DNA of 64,000 bases from Pseudisothecium myosuroides (lineage: Eukaryota > Streptophyta > Bryopsida > Hypnales > Lembophyllaceae). This document shows positions 48,540 through 59,639 of this stretch, in pieces. Within the stretch, counting starts at the first letter, position 1. Every line of letters begins with the position of its first letter. The stretch covers positions 930,001 to 994,000 of the forward strand of contig OX637297.1 in NCBI GenBank assembly GCA_951799445.1. The letters run 5' to 3'. The translations under genes were made by a program, and so were the position numbers. Under the pieces are notes generated by a model. That model saw only the letters and a program-made list of their open reading frames with translations. It did not search any database and was not told the DNA's origin.

Positions 48540-49483
48540 ACCCCTTGCAAGAAAAGGTCTTTTTAGTGTAAACAATAACTTCAAAGTGCCATTTGTCAAA
48601 TTTAACGCAAAATTAAAGAAATTTAATATTTATTTTTTCCACATCGAAGCGTAGGATCTTATACCTAACTAGTATGAAAATGCGTTGATAGAATATAGAA
48701 TCTAAAACCACACAAATTGCAACACATCTGCGTGTGAAGTGCAAAAAATGAATTTTTTAGCACATTGCGGAGGCGCGGGGCTTGATTTCCTAACTTTGAT
48801 CATTTTAAACTTAAATTGCCTACAGTACAAAGTGGAAGGGCTTTAAATCTTTATAATGAAGAACTGAGTTTATTATACCCCAAAAAAATTCCCGGAAACT
48901 TGTTTTTCATTATTCAAAAATTTGTTTAATAGAAGTAGGTAATTAGATATGAGTGAGAAGAAAATCTAAAATATTATAATTTTTAGATGGAATTAAAATG
49001 CACTAATACCAATGCTGACATTCTTTTAGCAAGCACCTTAAATTGTATGGCCCTTTTTTTTAATTTAAATGCAAAAATTGCATTTAGAAATGAATCCTAC
49101 TACTCTTTTTTTTCAAATGCATGCTCTAAATTCTAATTGCCTGGAAAAAACAAAATTGTTCGAAAGACCAAAACATTCTCATGACAAATCTAAATGAAAA
49201 AAATTTGAGCTTTAGAAATGAAAAAAAAAAAAATTAAGAGGAAAACCAGATCCGTAAAAAATTTAGCAACAAATATGTTTGCTGCCCCCTCTCCCCTGTT
49301 TTGAGGTTATTTGGGCATAATTGTTGTTCTCACCCATAGATTGAAATGAATTTTATATTTCCACAACGCTAATCAACTTTTGTATTTGGAAAAGAAGGTT
49401 CATAAAATCAAAAGAAATTTGTAGCTCGTATGTACCTGTTGTAAATCCTATTTGTCCACTGAAGGGACAATGGCTTTTTAGGT
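48540..49483. mobile_element. TTAACCCC-family copy, degenerate ends
   Basis: Follows 46648-47590 in the same orientation (TAGGATCTTATACCTAACTAGT, GGCTTTTTAGGTATTC at the right). The left end is eroded. Confidence 0.6.
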
Positions 49484-49614
49484 ATTCAAAGTTTGAACAT
49501 TCACATCTTTGATGATTTGCACTACCCATTTTGAATTTCTAATTTTTAATGGTCAAGACTTCACTTCAAAGAGCACAAAAGAAATTTTCACTTAAATTCA
49601 TTTAATTTTCACTC

Positions 49615-50576
49615 ATTACAACCTCCCCCAATGGACCATTGTCCCTTCGAGAAACAAATGGCCAAATGCGATTTTGGTGAAGTTAGTATGGGCTGAATTT
49701 TTGTCATAATTTTTTAGAAGTTTTTTTAAAATAGAAAAACTAATAAGCTTTGCAAGAATATATATTTTTTCCAGAATCAATGCTTTTTTACAAGAGTTAT
49801 GACCAAACAAGCTCACAATTGGGGACGGGGGACAAATGGGCAACAACATTTTTTACACCATTTTTTTTTTCTTTTTTTTTCTTATAGATTATGTTTTTGT
49901 CTATATGGAAAGTTTTGATTCATTTCATTTGGATTTGTTATGAGAAAGTTATAGACATCCTTTTGGAGGGGGGCAGTTACAGGCTTACAGCATTTTCTTG
50001 AAGAAAATGACTTGTAGGATTCATTTATTCAATTTTGAATGCAATTTTGCAAATTTTGCAAATAAATAAATTTAGCATGGTTTACTTTATTTGTTAGAAC
50101 AATCTTATCATTGGAATCAGTGCATTTCAATTCATCCTAAAAGATAAAAAGATTCTAGATTTTTCCGTAATCTTGTACCTACTTCTATTTAACAATTTCT
50201 TTAAGATTGAAAATGAATTTATCTGGAATTTTTTTCTCGACACTCTAAATTGAATTCTAGATTTGAAGTTCAAAATCTATAGTCCAAATATTTTAATTCA
50301 AAAATGTTCAAAGTCAAGAAATAAACCGCCGCAATGTGTTGAAGAACTTATGTTTTCCACTTTCAAGTTTAAATGCAAATATCTTGCAATGCATGCGATC
50401 AAGAATTTTAAAATTTTTCTCCATACTTCTGCATACTAGTTAGGTGTTAGAGGACTTAGAGCCTACGGTTAGATGTTGAAAAAAATCTATTGAAATAATT
50501 TTATACTCTTAGGTACTGAATTGGTAGATTTCATTTGATTTTCACAGAAAAAATGCCTCGGTCCTTTAGGGGTTAC
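49615..50576. mobile_element. TTAACCCC-family copy, inverted
   Basis: Runs opposite to 46648-47590: GGACCATTGTCCCTTCGAGAA at the left corresponds to the right part of that copy, and it ends GGTCCTTTAGGGGTTAC. No coding capacity. Confidence 0.65.
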
Positions 50577-51358
50577 AAAATTATGAAGGAGAAGTCGTTT
50601 CAATAATGAATAGAAAATGAAAATATCAGAAGCTCGAAGATGGATTAAGATATCACTAATCCCAGTGGTGAGATTGTAATTGGCAATTTGGCAAATATTA
50701 ACCTATTTTTGTGGTTAGGATTCTAAATTTTTTTCCCTTGCACAGTTCTTTTTTTTTGCCTTTTTGGGTATTTGATCCTCATGGTCAGACATTGATAGAG
50801 AATGCTTTCGAGAACTTTCAATTTTGGAAATAGAAAATTAGAAATGGCAATTCCTGGTGTATTTTGGTGGAAGAAGGGCTAAGGTCCTTTAGAGGTTTAC
50901 TTATTTGGAATCGTATCACATTCTTATATGAAGTTTAAGTAACATAACCATTGGTAGATTACACCAGAAGTCTGCTTCTATACTTTATCCATTCATGCAG
51001 AAGGAAATGCAAAATCAACGTGAACCTCAAATCAATGGTCAGATGATTTGAACAATTCCTTTTTTAAATAGCGAGTGAGCAACGTATAGTAATATTGATG
51101 GTAAACACTGAAATTCCGGTACAAAAAAGTATTGTAATATACAATCAAAATAAAAGAAATATAAAATTGTAGTACATCACTACAGTTTGAAGCTTTAGAA
51201 GACTATTTTCCGAGATAAAACAAAATTACAAAATAAAGCTCGACATAACGAGCGTGGATATGTGGATATGCTCATATGCTATGACCACATGCTGGGGGCC
51301 TATCATAATTTATACTATTACGAGAAGCGACGTCAATGCAACCGAAGAATGAAAATGC
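50577..51358. other. AT-rich spacer
   Basis: No gene is seen. This is 3' of the minus-strand RING gene, so part of it may be that gene's 3' UTR. Confidence 0.4.
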
Positions 51359-53884
51359 TTAGATGATAACATTTGGGTCGTTTCGAGTACCACTTCCTTC
51401 ACCACGTTCGTAGTTGGATGACTCTCCAACCCCAAGCTTCCTCCTGGCACGAGTTCGTGAAGCTGGTCCGTCCGCATTCAAAATGGATTCCAAGACATTG
51501 GAGTCTTTTAGAGCTTGGAGGGTCCTTGTTGTCCCCGGAGAGTGTACTTCCAACAAGTAGTCTAGTGCTTGACTCACGTAATAAGGTCCATACGTGGAGT
51601 CTATGTACTACGCATCATTCAATTCTTCTAACGAGGCATTTTCATCGTTATTGGCCATCCTCTCCCCTTGGAAATTCCAACGGTGCCCTTCAGGATGAGG
51701 ACCCCACTTGAAGGTGGAGGAGTTCTTATCAAAATATCCACCAAGGCATTGGAAGAAGAATGCCCTCCTTCCTTTGTTTTGTGGGCCTTTTCCCATCAGC
51801 CTTGGTGCAACTTGTACAATTTTGGCCGGGTCAGTTTCCCAATTCAACTGCGCGCTAGGTTGTCCCTTTTCTTGGTCATGTTGGACCGATCGCCAACTCC
51901 AAACCAAGTCTCGACCCCATAAGCTCCGCTCTGCCGTTGTGTCAACGCTGTGTTCCCAAGAAGGTGGCATGTAAGTCATCAAATTGAACATGGCATACAG
52001 ACAATCATGGAATGGTGCTGAGCAGAGAACGCAACGTCATCTAATCAAACATTGCGTGATGAGGCACTGAGGGTGGTAGACATGGGCACAGGATCCAAGA
52101 GCCCAACCGCCTTCAGGTCCAAATTGGTTTTGACATATAGGACACATGGTTTGGTCCAAGACAAAAGAAGCAGGCTTCGGCCAAAGCAACGTCCGCCCTT
52201 CGATGTCGTCGTGGGAGGACATTTGATTTCCGTGGTCCCAACCGTTTTGCGCCCAATCTATTAGATTTTTTGCCGGCGCGGCCATCATGGGCATATCATC
52301 GGGAAACATGTCTTCCACCAACGTCCATGACGTGAGCCCGTTCTCTCGTTTCAGAGCATTTGTATGAAAGTTCTTCGAAACTTTATCCAATTCCATTGCG
52401 ATTTGTTGAGATCGGTCCACGGTTAAAATGCATGCGACCTTCCAATGATAGTATGTTGCCAACAGCTCAGCCAAACGCTTTCTAAGCAATCCATTATCCT
52501 TAAGAAGTTCCTTATCTTTATCTGACGGTGTGGAATGTAGTACTACTGGAAAAGAGAGTGAATCTTGGGTGCCATGGAGATCAGTTGTGTCATTCGTAGT
52601 ATCTATCATGGTGGGAGTAGGAAGCGCACTTGGAATTAATGAAGCACGCTTGATACGCTTGGAAGGCGGAGAACGGTGAAGGATGTCACTGGTCAAGTCC
52701 CCTACTACCTTTTCTAGCTGCAGTGGATCGTGGTCAATGAAGGTGTCATCCATATCCGACAAACTGAAAGTCTCCCGCTCTTTGTCTCGGAGGCGCTGTA
52801 GTTCTACAGATTGTTGTGAAATGAGGACCTTTTTGTGTTCACACTCGGACCGTAGTTTGCTCACATCAGATTCTAGAGAAGCTATGGTGGCATCCTTCGT
52901 CTTCAAGAGGTCTAGGGCCTTTGCCAAGGTCATCACGTCGTCAATTGATTGTACTCGAGATTGCGGAAGAAGAACGTGGACGGTTCGTTCCGTCGCCATG
53001 TCTTCGTCTTGGCTAAAATCGAAGACGTTGCTCGCATATGGTGGTGGTGCAGCTGGTCTTGAAATCGCCATAGAGACTGATGCAATTCCAATTCGATTGA
53101 TTGAACGTCGCACCCTTGGTGCTGGTTTGTCATAACGTCCTCGCGAGGTTTCCCCTGCCTCGGTACTTCCATTTTGAATATCGATGGGGGCTAAAAACTC
53201 CTCAACAACTCGTAATGTCCTGGGAAGACGCATACCATCCGAATCGTCATCCTCTTCGGATTCCGCGCTCTCAATTTGAACAGAGGGTTGATTCTTAGGA
53301 GTACTTCGAATAGGTCCAAGTCCACCCTCTGGAAAAGTCAAAACACCTTTAGGTATGGAACTGTTTTCTGGACGTGTAATGTACGTACTTTCCTTAACTG
53401 TGCTCCAATCAACCTCTTTGTTTAGTGACACCTCAGCATATGCTCCTCTCGCAAGGAAGAAGGGGACTTCATTTCTTTCCATGAAGGCGGTTTTGTAAAG
53501 GACTTGCCACAACTCGAAGCATCTCTAAAGGAAAGCTGGACTTTCACAGTACTTCAAGTTTGCCTTGTTTGTGTGTCGGTTTTGATAATGTCACCATGCT
53601 GGAAATAACTTGTCGATGTGGCACCATTCAATATAATCTTCGCAGGTTTGTATTGTCCATGGTTCGGGCTCCTCGTCCCACCCTTTAAATGCAAGGTGAT
53701 TTGCACTGTTCAGCACATGCAATCGTTTTCGATGTATAGTACCTCTGCGCTTCCGATTCTTGTCTAGAGCAGCCTTTCTCACTGCCCCGGCATTTCGAGC
53801 AGCAGCTAAAATGGGAACTGACCCATTGGTGTTTCCTGTGCTAGCCATGAGTAAATGTCCACCGTGAGGCTCGCCAAAATCCAA
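51359..53884 (-). pseudogene. WCHIDKLFP coiled-coil family, member C, with RING finger
   Basis: One frame of 842 codons from ATG 53884 (MDFGEPHGGHLLMASTGN) to TAA 51359-51361 without an indel, broken by TGA 53591, TAG 53525, TGA 52037 and TAG 51608. The family block is at residues about 65-140 (LAFKGW, YIEWCHIDKLFP, GAYAEVSLNKEVDW). The middle is acidic and Ser-rich, then a probable coiled coil (KDATIASLESDVSKLRSE, residues about 345-385). A C-terminal RING-type finger follows at about 605-650: CPICQNQ, CAHVYHPQC, then RCVLC after the TGA at 52037. It would be an E3 ubiquitin ligase candidate if the stop is read through or absent in other copies. The tail contains TYGPYYVSQALDYLLE and RRKLGVGESS. 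A TATA-like ATTTATA lies at 54013-54019 and GC array no. 7 beyond. Confidence 0.7.
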
Positions 53885-54012
53885 AACCGCAACCGTAGAT
53901 AATAAAAATAGTTATTTTTCTTCACTTAAGGTATCGCATGTAGCCACGAATGGGTACAAGCCGTATAGCCCAAGTGAAGAAGGAAGGTACCAAAAAAGAA
54001 CACGGGCGACGG

Positions 54013-54019
54013 ATTTATA
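54013..54019 (-). promoter_or_regulatory. TATA-like box upstream of member C
   Basis: The minus strand reads CCTATAAATCCG about 130 bp before ATG 53884, next to CGTCGCCCGTGTT, a weak version of the CGTGCCCGTGGG of the shared block. Confidence 0.4.
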
Positions 54020-54480
54020 GGAAAGCGACCGTGGGTGGCGACCGCTGGTCCAAGGGGCGTGTGCAGGTCGGGAGGAGAACACGGGTGGGGTGGGAGACCG
54101 CGGCTGGCGAAAGGGAGACCGCGGGTCGAGAGGGGTGCGTGCAGGTCGTTCGGAGACCGCGGGTGCGGGAGGGCGCGCACAGGGAGAGCTAGCGACCGCG
54201 GGTGCGGGGTGCGTGCTGGTCCGGTTGGAGACCGCGGGTGCGGGGTGCGTGCTGGTCCGGTTGGAGACCGTGGGTACGGGGCGCGTGTTGGTCCGGTTGG
54301 AGACCGCGGGTACGGGGTGCGTGCAAATGCTGCTGGGAGACCGCGGGTCGACTTGGGCGACTTCTGGTCCAAATTGGACCAGCCTGTACTCGAAGTCGCC
54401 CTACCCACGGTCGCCTTGCCCCCGCAATCGCCCTCCACCCGAAGTCCCATTTCACCCGCATGCGCCCTTGCACTGTGCCA
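54020..54480. repeat. GC-rich array no. 7, between divergent genes
   Basis: From about 54020 to 54372 units read on the plus strand (GCGACCGCGGGTGCGGGG, several near-identical 37-bp repeats with GCGTGCTGGTCCGGTTGGAG). From about 54380 to 54480 they read on the minus strand (CGAAGTCGCCC, CACGGTCGCC, CCGAAGTCCC). The flip lies between a minus-strand gene on the left and a plus-strand gene on the right. Confidence 0.78.
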
Positions 54481-54549
54481 CGCGGACGCCACATGGTGTC
54501 CAACTAGGATAAGGTAAATGGAGGGTAATTTAAAAAAAGTCAAGGGTAA

Positions 54550-54640
54550 AATTTGACTTTACTAGACGGACGGAGGGGCTCTTGTCTGTCTGTGACGTCG
54601 TGTTTGTCGAGTTGTTGACAGGTTAGGGAAGACAACCCTG
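54550..54640 (+). mobile_element. Non-autonomous hAT element, right end
   Basis: GACTTTACTAGACGGACGGA to GGGAAGACAACCCTG matches the right end of the 1207-1567 element (TTGTCTGTCTGTGAYGTCGT, then TTGTCGAGTTGT). No left end is found. The CAACCCTG terminus gives the family consensus end CAGGGTTG. Confidence 0.75.
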
Positions 54641-54658
54641 AACATGATTGTGTTGACA

Positions 54659-55489
54659 ATGGCGGCATTGATGAGCAAGAATACAGGAGAATAAACTATT
54701 GGAAATGACAAAGCAAATGAAGAAGAGACTAATGGTGATCAATGTTTGGTAGGGCCCGGAAACCTAGTTTTTGCCAATACAATTCATGGCAAGAAGCAAG
54801 TCATGCTCCAACTACAAATACCTTCACGTAGGGATCTTCCACGTGCACTATTAGGAAGCGCTAGCAGAATTTGAGATGGTTCAAGTAGTTCCGAGTTTGG
54901 AAAACAACTTGCCAACATTCCAAAAGATCCTAAATATAGCATCAATCAAAGTCGTACCGTATCATTAACTGATGATGATAGGGATCAAACATTGGCTTCA
55001 ATGTTGCAACGGAGCAGTTCTCGCGGTGCACCACCACGACGCATTATGAAATTGTCAACCCCTATGCCGCAGTCTGGGAATGCAATGAATATAACCATTG
55101 ATGGAGGGCCTACAACTGGAAAATTAGAGGTCAAAGAATCCCCTCAAGACAAGAAGAAAAGAGGTATGCTGCCTTTTGCGGTTTTTCCAATTAAAAAACA
55201 AAACGTTTGTAGAACCCCCCTTGATGCATGTTTGCCGGTTCCAAAGAAGAAAATAAAACCGATCGAAGGCATTAAGGAGTCCAAGAGGCAAGCCATACTG
55301 AAAGTCAAGATTGAAAACAAGAAGGTGAAATGACAGAAATCACGCACATGTAAGCAAGTAGAAGAAGGAGGATCTTCATCTGACAATATGGAAGAGACAT
55401 CAAGCAATGAAGACGTTGGATGGAAGAAGGGATGTAAAAGTAGTGGGGCGGAGGTGAAAGGAGATTTTGATTACAGTCCATCTTGTTGA
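54659..55489 (+). pseudogene. Basic/Ser-rich gene relic, unrecognised
   Basis: One frame of 277 codons from ATG 54659 to TGA 55487-55489, broken by TAA 54692, TGA 54872 and TGA 55331, each compatible with Gln or Arg. Seen: GKKQVMLQLQIPSRRD, then an acidic/Ser stretch and LQRSSSRGAPPRR, a Lys-rich core (PVPKKKIKPIEGIKESKR) and an acidic tail (SSSDNMEETSSNEDVG, ending DYSPSC). No domain is recognised; the composition suggests a nuclear or nucleic-acid-binding protein. The inverted half of array no. 7 and a hAT end lie 5'. Confidence 0.5.
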
Positions 55490-56348
55490 AGGGCTTGAAG
55501 GGATGTAGGCTTAGATGTTTACGTGCTCATATTACGTGTACCAAAAGCTTGTAATGACAAAAGGTTGTTTTCAACTTTTATTGTAGAAGTACCATGCTTG
55601 TTGATGTTGAGTTTACATGGAGTCATGAACGGTTTTCATTAGTTGTGTAAACCAAGGAAGAATTGAATAAGAATCTATTTTGCATTTATTTTCTTGAATG
55701 AAGCATGGTATGTTGTAGTTGAATTATATATATTATATAATGACGTAGCATATGCTTCATGTCTGGACTTTTTGTAGTGTTGAGGGCTCTTGGAAATGAA
55801 ACAATCTCCAAGCTCTTCAACTAAGCTCCACGAAATCTACAAAAGGCACGTCAAGAGAACTTGTACCACAAGTTACAATTCCTAACACTCCTTCCCGACA
55901 GATGCACCAATTCTATAAGTGTTTTTCCACCGTGATGGAAAAAAATACCCCTAGAAGAGTCCGAGGGGGCAATGTATACTACCTAGCCTTCCAAGCAATG
56001 GATTTTTCAATTAAAACACTCAAATTTTTTCCAAAAACTCTATAACAAAATGGGGGCACCATACCAAAGATCCTAAAAATGCTAATTTTAACAACCTACC
56101 ATCATCTTCTATCTATCTCACAAACCTAGAGTTCATTCTATGCCAAATTTGCTTTCAAAATTGCATTTAGCAAACTAAAATGGACCTTAAATGAGATTGA
56201 ACTTAAAATTCCAATACACCACATTTCACCAAATAACCCAATTCACATGCATTGCCCCCTATTTATACTTCAAGTTAGTGTTCTAAATTCAATAGTACAA
56301 CATTCATGTCTTTTTAAACAATTAGAATGGTCCCTTGGTTTTGATTAC
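55490..56348. other. Non-coding spacer
   Basis: No gene is seen. It presumably includes the 3' UTR of the preceding relic (ATTGTAGAAGTACC and TATATATTATATAATG tracts). Confidence 0.4.
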
Positions 56349-57095
56349 TTAACCCCTAAATGTCCAAACATCGTTTTTTAGTAACATAGCGATTTTGGGC
56401 AGCTCACTTTGAGTGGAGTTTTTATTTTATTTCTTTGAAAATTTCACACAATATGTGCCCGAGGAGTAGCTTTAAGGAGCAACAATTTTCATAATTTTTG
56501 ACTTCATGGTTAAAAAATTATTGCATGATATATGGTTTTCATTGCTCAGCGGGCAGCCCGGGCAGCTCGTAAAACTTTTTTAAAAATCACGTTTTTAAAA
56601 AATAAAAATTTGAAATTGGTTCTTTAGATTTATATCTACGTGGAAAGCTTTGAATCATTCCATTTGGATTAACGAGTCAAAAGTTATGAGGAGTTTTAGT
56701 TTGTACGTAGTTATGGCTTTCAAAGACTCCATACCTACCCGTAAACTAAAACACCTCATAACTTTTGACTTGTTAATCCAAATGGAATGATTCAAAGCTT
56801 CCCACACAGATATAAATCTAAAGAACCAATTTCAAACTTTTAATTTTTGAAAATGCGATTTTTAAAGAAGTTTTTCGAGCTATCCGGGCTGCCCGACCAG
56901 CAATGAAAATCATATATCATGCAATAATTTTTTAACTATAAAGTCAAAAGTTATGAAAATTATTGGGTCTTAATGCTACTCCTTAAGCACATATTGTATG
57001 AACTTTTCAAAGGGAAAAAAACAAACTTCATTCATAGTGAGCTACCCAAAATCACTATGTTGCCAAAAAATGCAGTTTTTATATTTAGGGGTTAA
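56349..57095. mobile_element. Long foldback of two TTAACCCC-family half-elements, 747 bp
   Basis: TTAACCCCTAAATGTCC at the left and ATTTAGGGGTTAA at the right. The arms pair over about 360 bp around a short loop near 56728-56742 (CTTTCAAAGACTCC). Each arm corresponds to the left 360 bp of the 944-bp element at 37568-38511, once direct and once inverted. It is non-coding and would give a long hairpin RNA. Confidence 0.85.
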
Positions 57096-58559
57096 CCTAC
57101 AAACCCTAATTTTTTCTCCATTTGGATAGCGCTTTTGCACTTACTCCAAAATCTAGGAAATAAAACTTCCTAATCATGCATTCATTTTTAGGTACCCAAT
57201 CATGTAAAATTGTGCCTTAAATTCCCCTCAATAAGAACTCCATACATGCCCAATGTTGTAAGATCAAAATAGGTTATAATTAGCATTACAATAAATCTAG
57301 CATGGTACTCAAGTAGAGTATTCATAAAAAAAAACCCAAAACAAGGGTCACCAATCACCGCAATTGTGGCAGCAGACCACCTTTCTCTAGAATAATCACC
57401 ATTGTCTCAAATGTTGTTCAAATGTCCCAAAACTAAACTTGTTGGAAGCCTGACTTGGCCCCTCACTTGCTCACCAAAATTCAACTTTAGAATCCTTGTG
57501 AAACTCCCGATCTACTTCCTCAAAGTCATCGCTCCCAATTTTAGCGGCAGCAAAATCACCTCACACAAAATCAATTGCCCTTGTCTCATCCGCACTCCAA
57601 ATGAGTTGAATCTAGGCTTTTAGAAAGTCAGATTCAAGGTGCATTTTTTCACCAATTTTCAACTCTATCCAATTTGCCATGCTCCCGCTAATCCGCTATT
57701 GCTTATCGAAGTTGGCAGTTTGGATCTCACTCAAAGTTCTCCCCTCATTCTCAAGCAGTTTTCTATCTGACCTCCTAAAATTCCACTTTTCACTCATTTT
57801 CTTTCATAAAACGATAGAACCTACTCGACAAATTGTTCCTAGTCCTTCCCTCCCCTAATCACTAGTAATTCATTCCTAAAACGCCTACAAATCACAAGAA
57901 GTTATTCCTTCAAATACACACCCGAAGTAGAAAGAGAGAGAGAAAGAGTCATCAAACACAACAGAAATACTAACCCTAGTCTTCCACCCTAAGAGCCAAT
58001 AATTTCAAGATTCATCCATCAAAATTACATCCCTATACTAATCTACTGAAATTTGCACTAAATTGTGGGAAATCGTACTATTTTATTGTAAAACACACTA
58101 CTTTACTGTAAATCCCATTAGTTTCTTGTTTTTTTGCTATTTTGGATTACTTTTTACAATGTTAGTGTTCTAATAGTTGTTCTAACTCTACTAATTAGTT
58201 TTGTATTTTTTTTATTTGCGTTTTTAATTTCCAATCTATTTTTTTATACAATTTTCTTCATGTAGCATTTTATTTCTAATTTCTCAACATCTAACCATTT
58301 GCCTATTTAAGTAAATTTCCATTTCTTACTTAATGTCTTTTTTAATTTAAGATTCCTAATTTTCTCTAGAATTTCAATATCATTTGGTATAATTGCAATT
58401 CCTAAACTTCATACTTTTGTTATAAAATTTTCATTTCTATCTATTAGAAAGTCCAATAGTTCATGGTTATGGCTTACATTCATACAACTAATCATTTATA
58501 ATTTGTAATTTTATCTAAATTATTTTATTTTCTCTACTTCTCAGTTGTGAACCATTGTA
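57096..58559. other. Spacer, no supported gene
   Basis: A 73-codon ORF at 57402-57623 has no recognisable features. A CT-rich, AG-repeat patch (GAAAGAGAGAGAGAAAGAG near 57930) could be a leader of an unseen gene but nothing supports one. Confidence 0.35.
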
Positions 58560-58680
58560 GTGGCTCACACAAGAACCGAAATTTTTGAAGGCCTGAAAGA
58601 AGCTAAAGAGTACATCACATAGTTCTATGAGCGCTATAGCCACCTGTCTCTAAGCAACCCGCTCGAATGATTGTGATGTT
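58559..58680 (+). pseudogene. Short exon-like relic
   Basis: VAHTRTEIFEGLKEAKEYIT, TAG, then FYERYSHLSLSNPLE to TGA at about 58668. The TAG would read as Gln. An acceptor-like CTTCTCAG lies 15 bp before. Too short to assign; it may be a piece of a transposon gag or of a host gene. Confidence 0.25.
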
Positions 58681-59639
58681 CCAACGCAGTCACTAAGCAC
58701 TATATAGTTTGCTAGCAAGATTGTAACTATTCATGGTTTTTAGTGCTTCTACAAACTCCCACATCAATATATATAGATGTAATATGTATATATTCAATGA
58801 TAGAAGTATAGATACAATACATGGATTATTCTATGTTTATAATATATATATGCAATACGTATATAATTGATGATTACTTTATATAAAGTACTAAGTATTT
58901 TGGAATTACTACATGGAATTATGGAATTTTGCAATTCCTTACATGCTATGTGTGTCATTGCATTGCTTATTTGGTATTTATTTATAGCAAATTGTGTACA
59001 GTTTATAATTTGTAGTACTTTTAGAAACTTCCATTTCCTCGAAAAACTCCCAATTTAATGAATATGATGTTCCATGCCATGTGGTCTCAGATGGAGAGGA
59101 TCAACCTACACTAATTTGAAGTCAGAAATGTGACTTATAATTATTCGTAGCCATTGCATTTGTCCCTGCTCATCGCTATCACTGGTTCCTTTGTAATGCC
59201 CATAGCCTAATGACGTCTAACCATTTTTTTCTTGGACATACCCTGTTGAAGCTCAAAAATTGGCATGCGTGTTTTGGAATTGCATGTGAGCACTTGCTTA
59301 AAATGGGACCCAAGTCTATAAATTGAGACACATACAAATCATTTAGCAAATATCAAAAAATATAAAATGCAGCACTTTTTTTAAAAATGCTATGTCCATC
59401 AAACATTATGATGTCTTTATGTAATATACGACTACTAATTTGGACAAAACCTATCCACCTATAGTAAAGGCGTCCACCAAAATTAGTAGTGGATTTAGCT
59501 ATAGGTGTGGTGATTTTTTGCTAGGTCAATTCATATGCGTATTGCTTCTAAAATGTCTCCGTGATGCTGTTGAGGTTGGAGCAGTGAGCGATTAAAGTAA
59601 ACAAAACAAGTCTGTTAGCTCCTAGGTTGACTTGATTAT

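Noticed and set aside
53926..54543. Pro/Arg-rich ORFs over the GC array at 54 kb
   Set aside because: Low-complexity translations of the repeat (RSPTGPARTP-type) on both strands.
31719..55489. Integrated large DNA virus (kinase, RING and coiled-coil genes with GC-rich promoters)
   Set aside because: No capsid, polymerase, packaging ATPase or other viral hallmark gene is seen, genes are far apart in AT-rich transposon DNA, and one is a plant-type hAT transposase.
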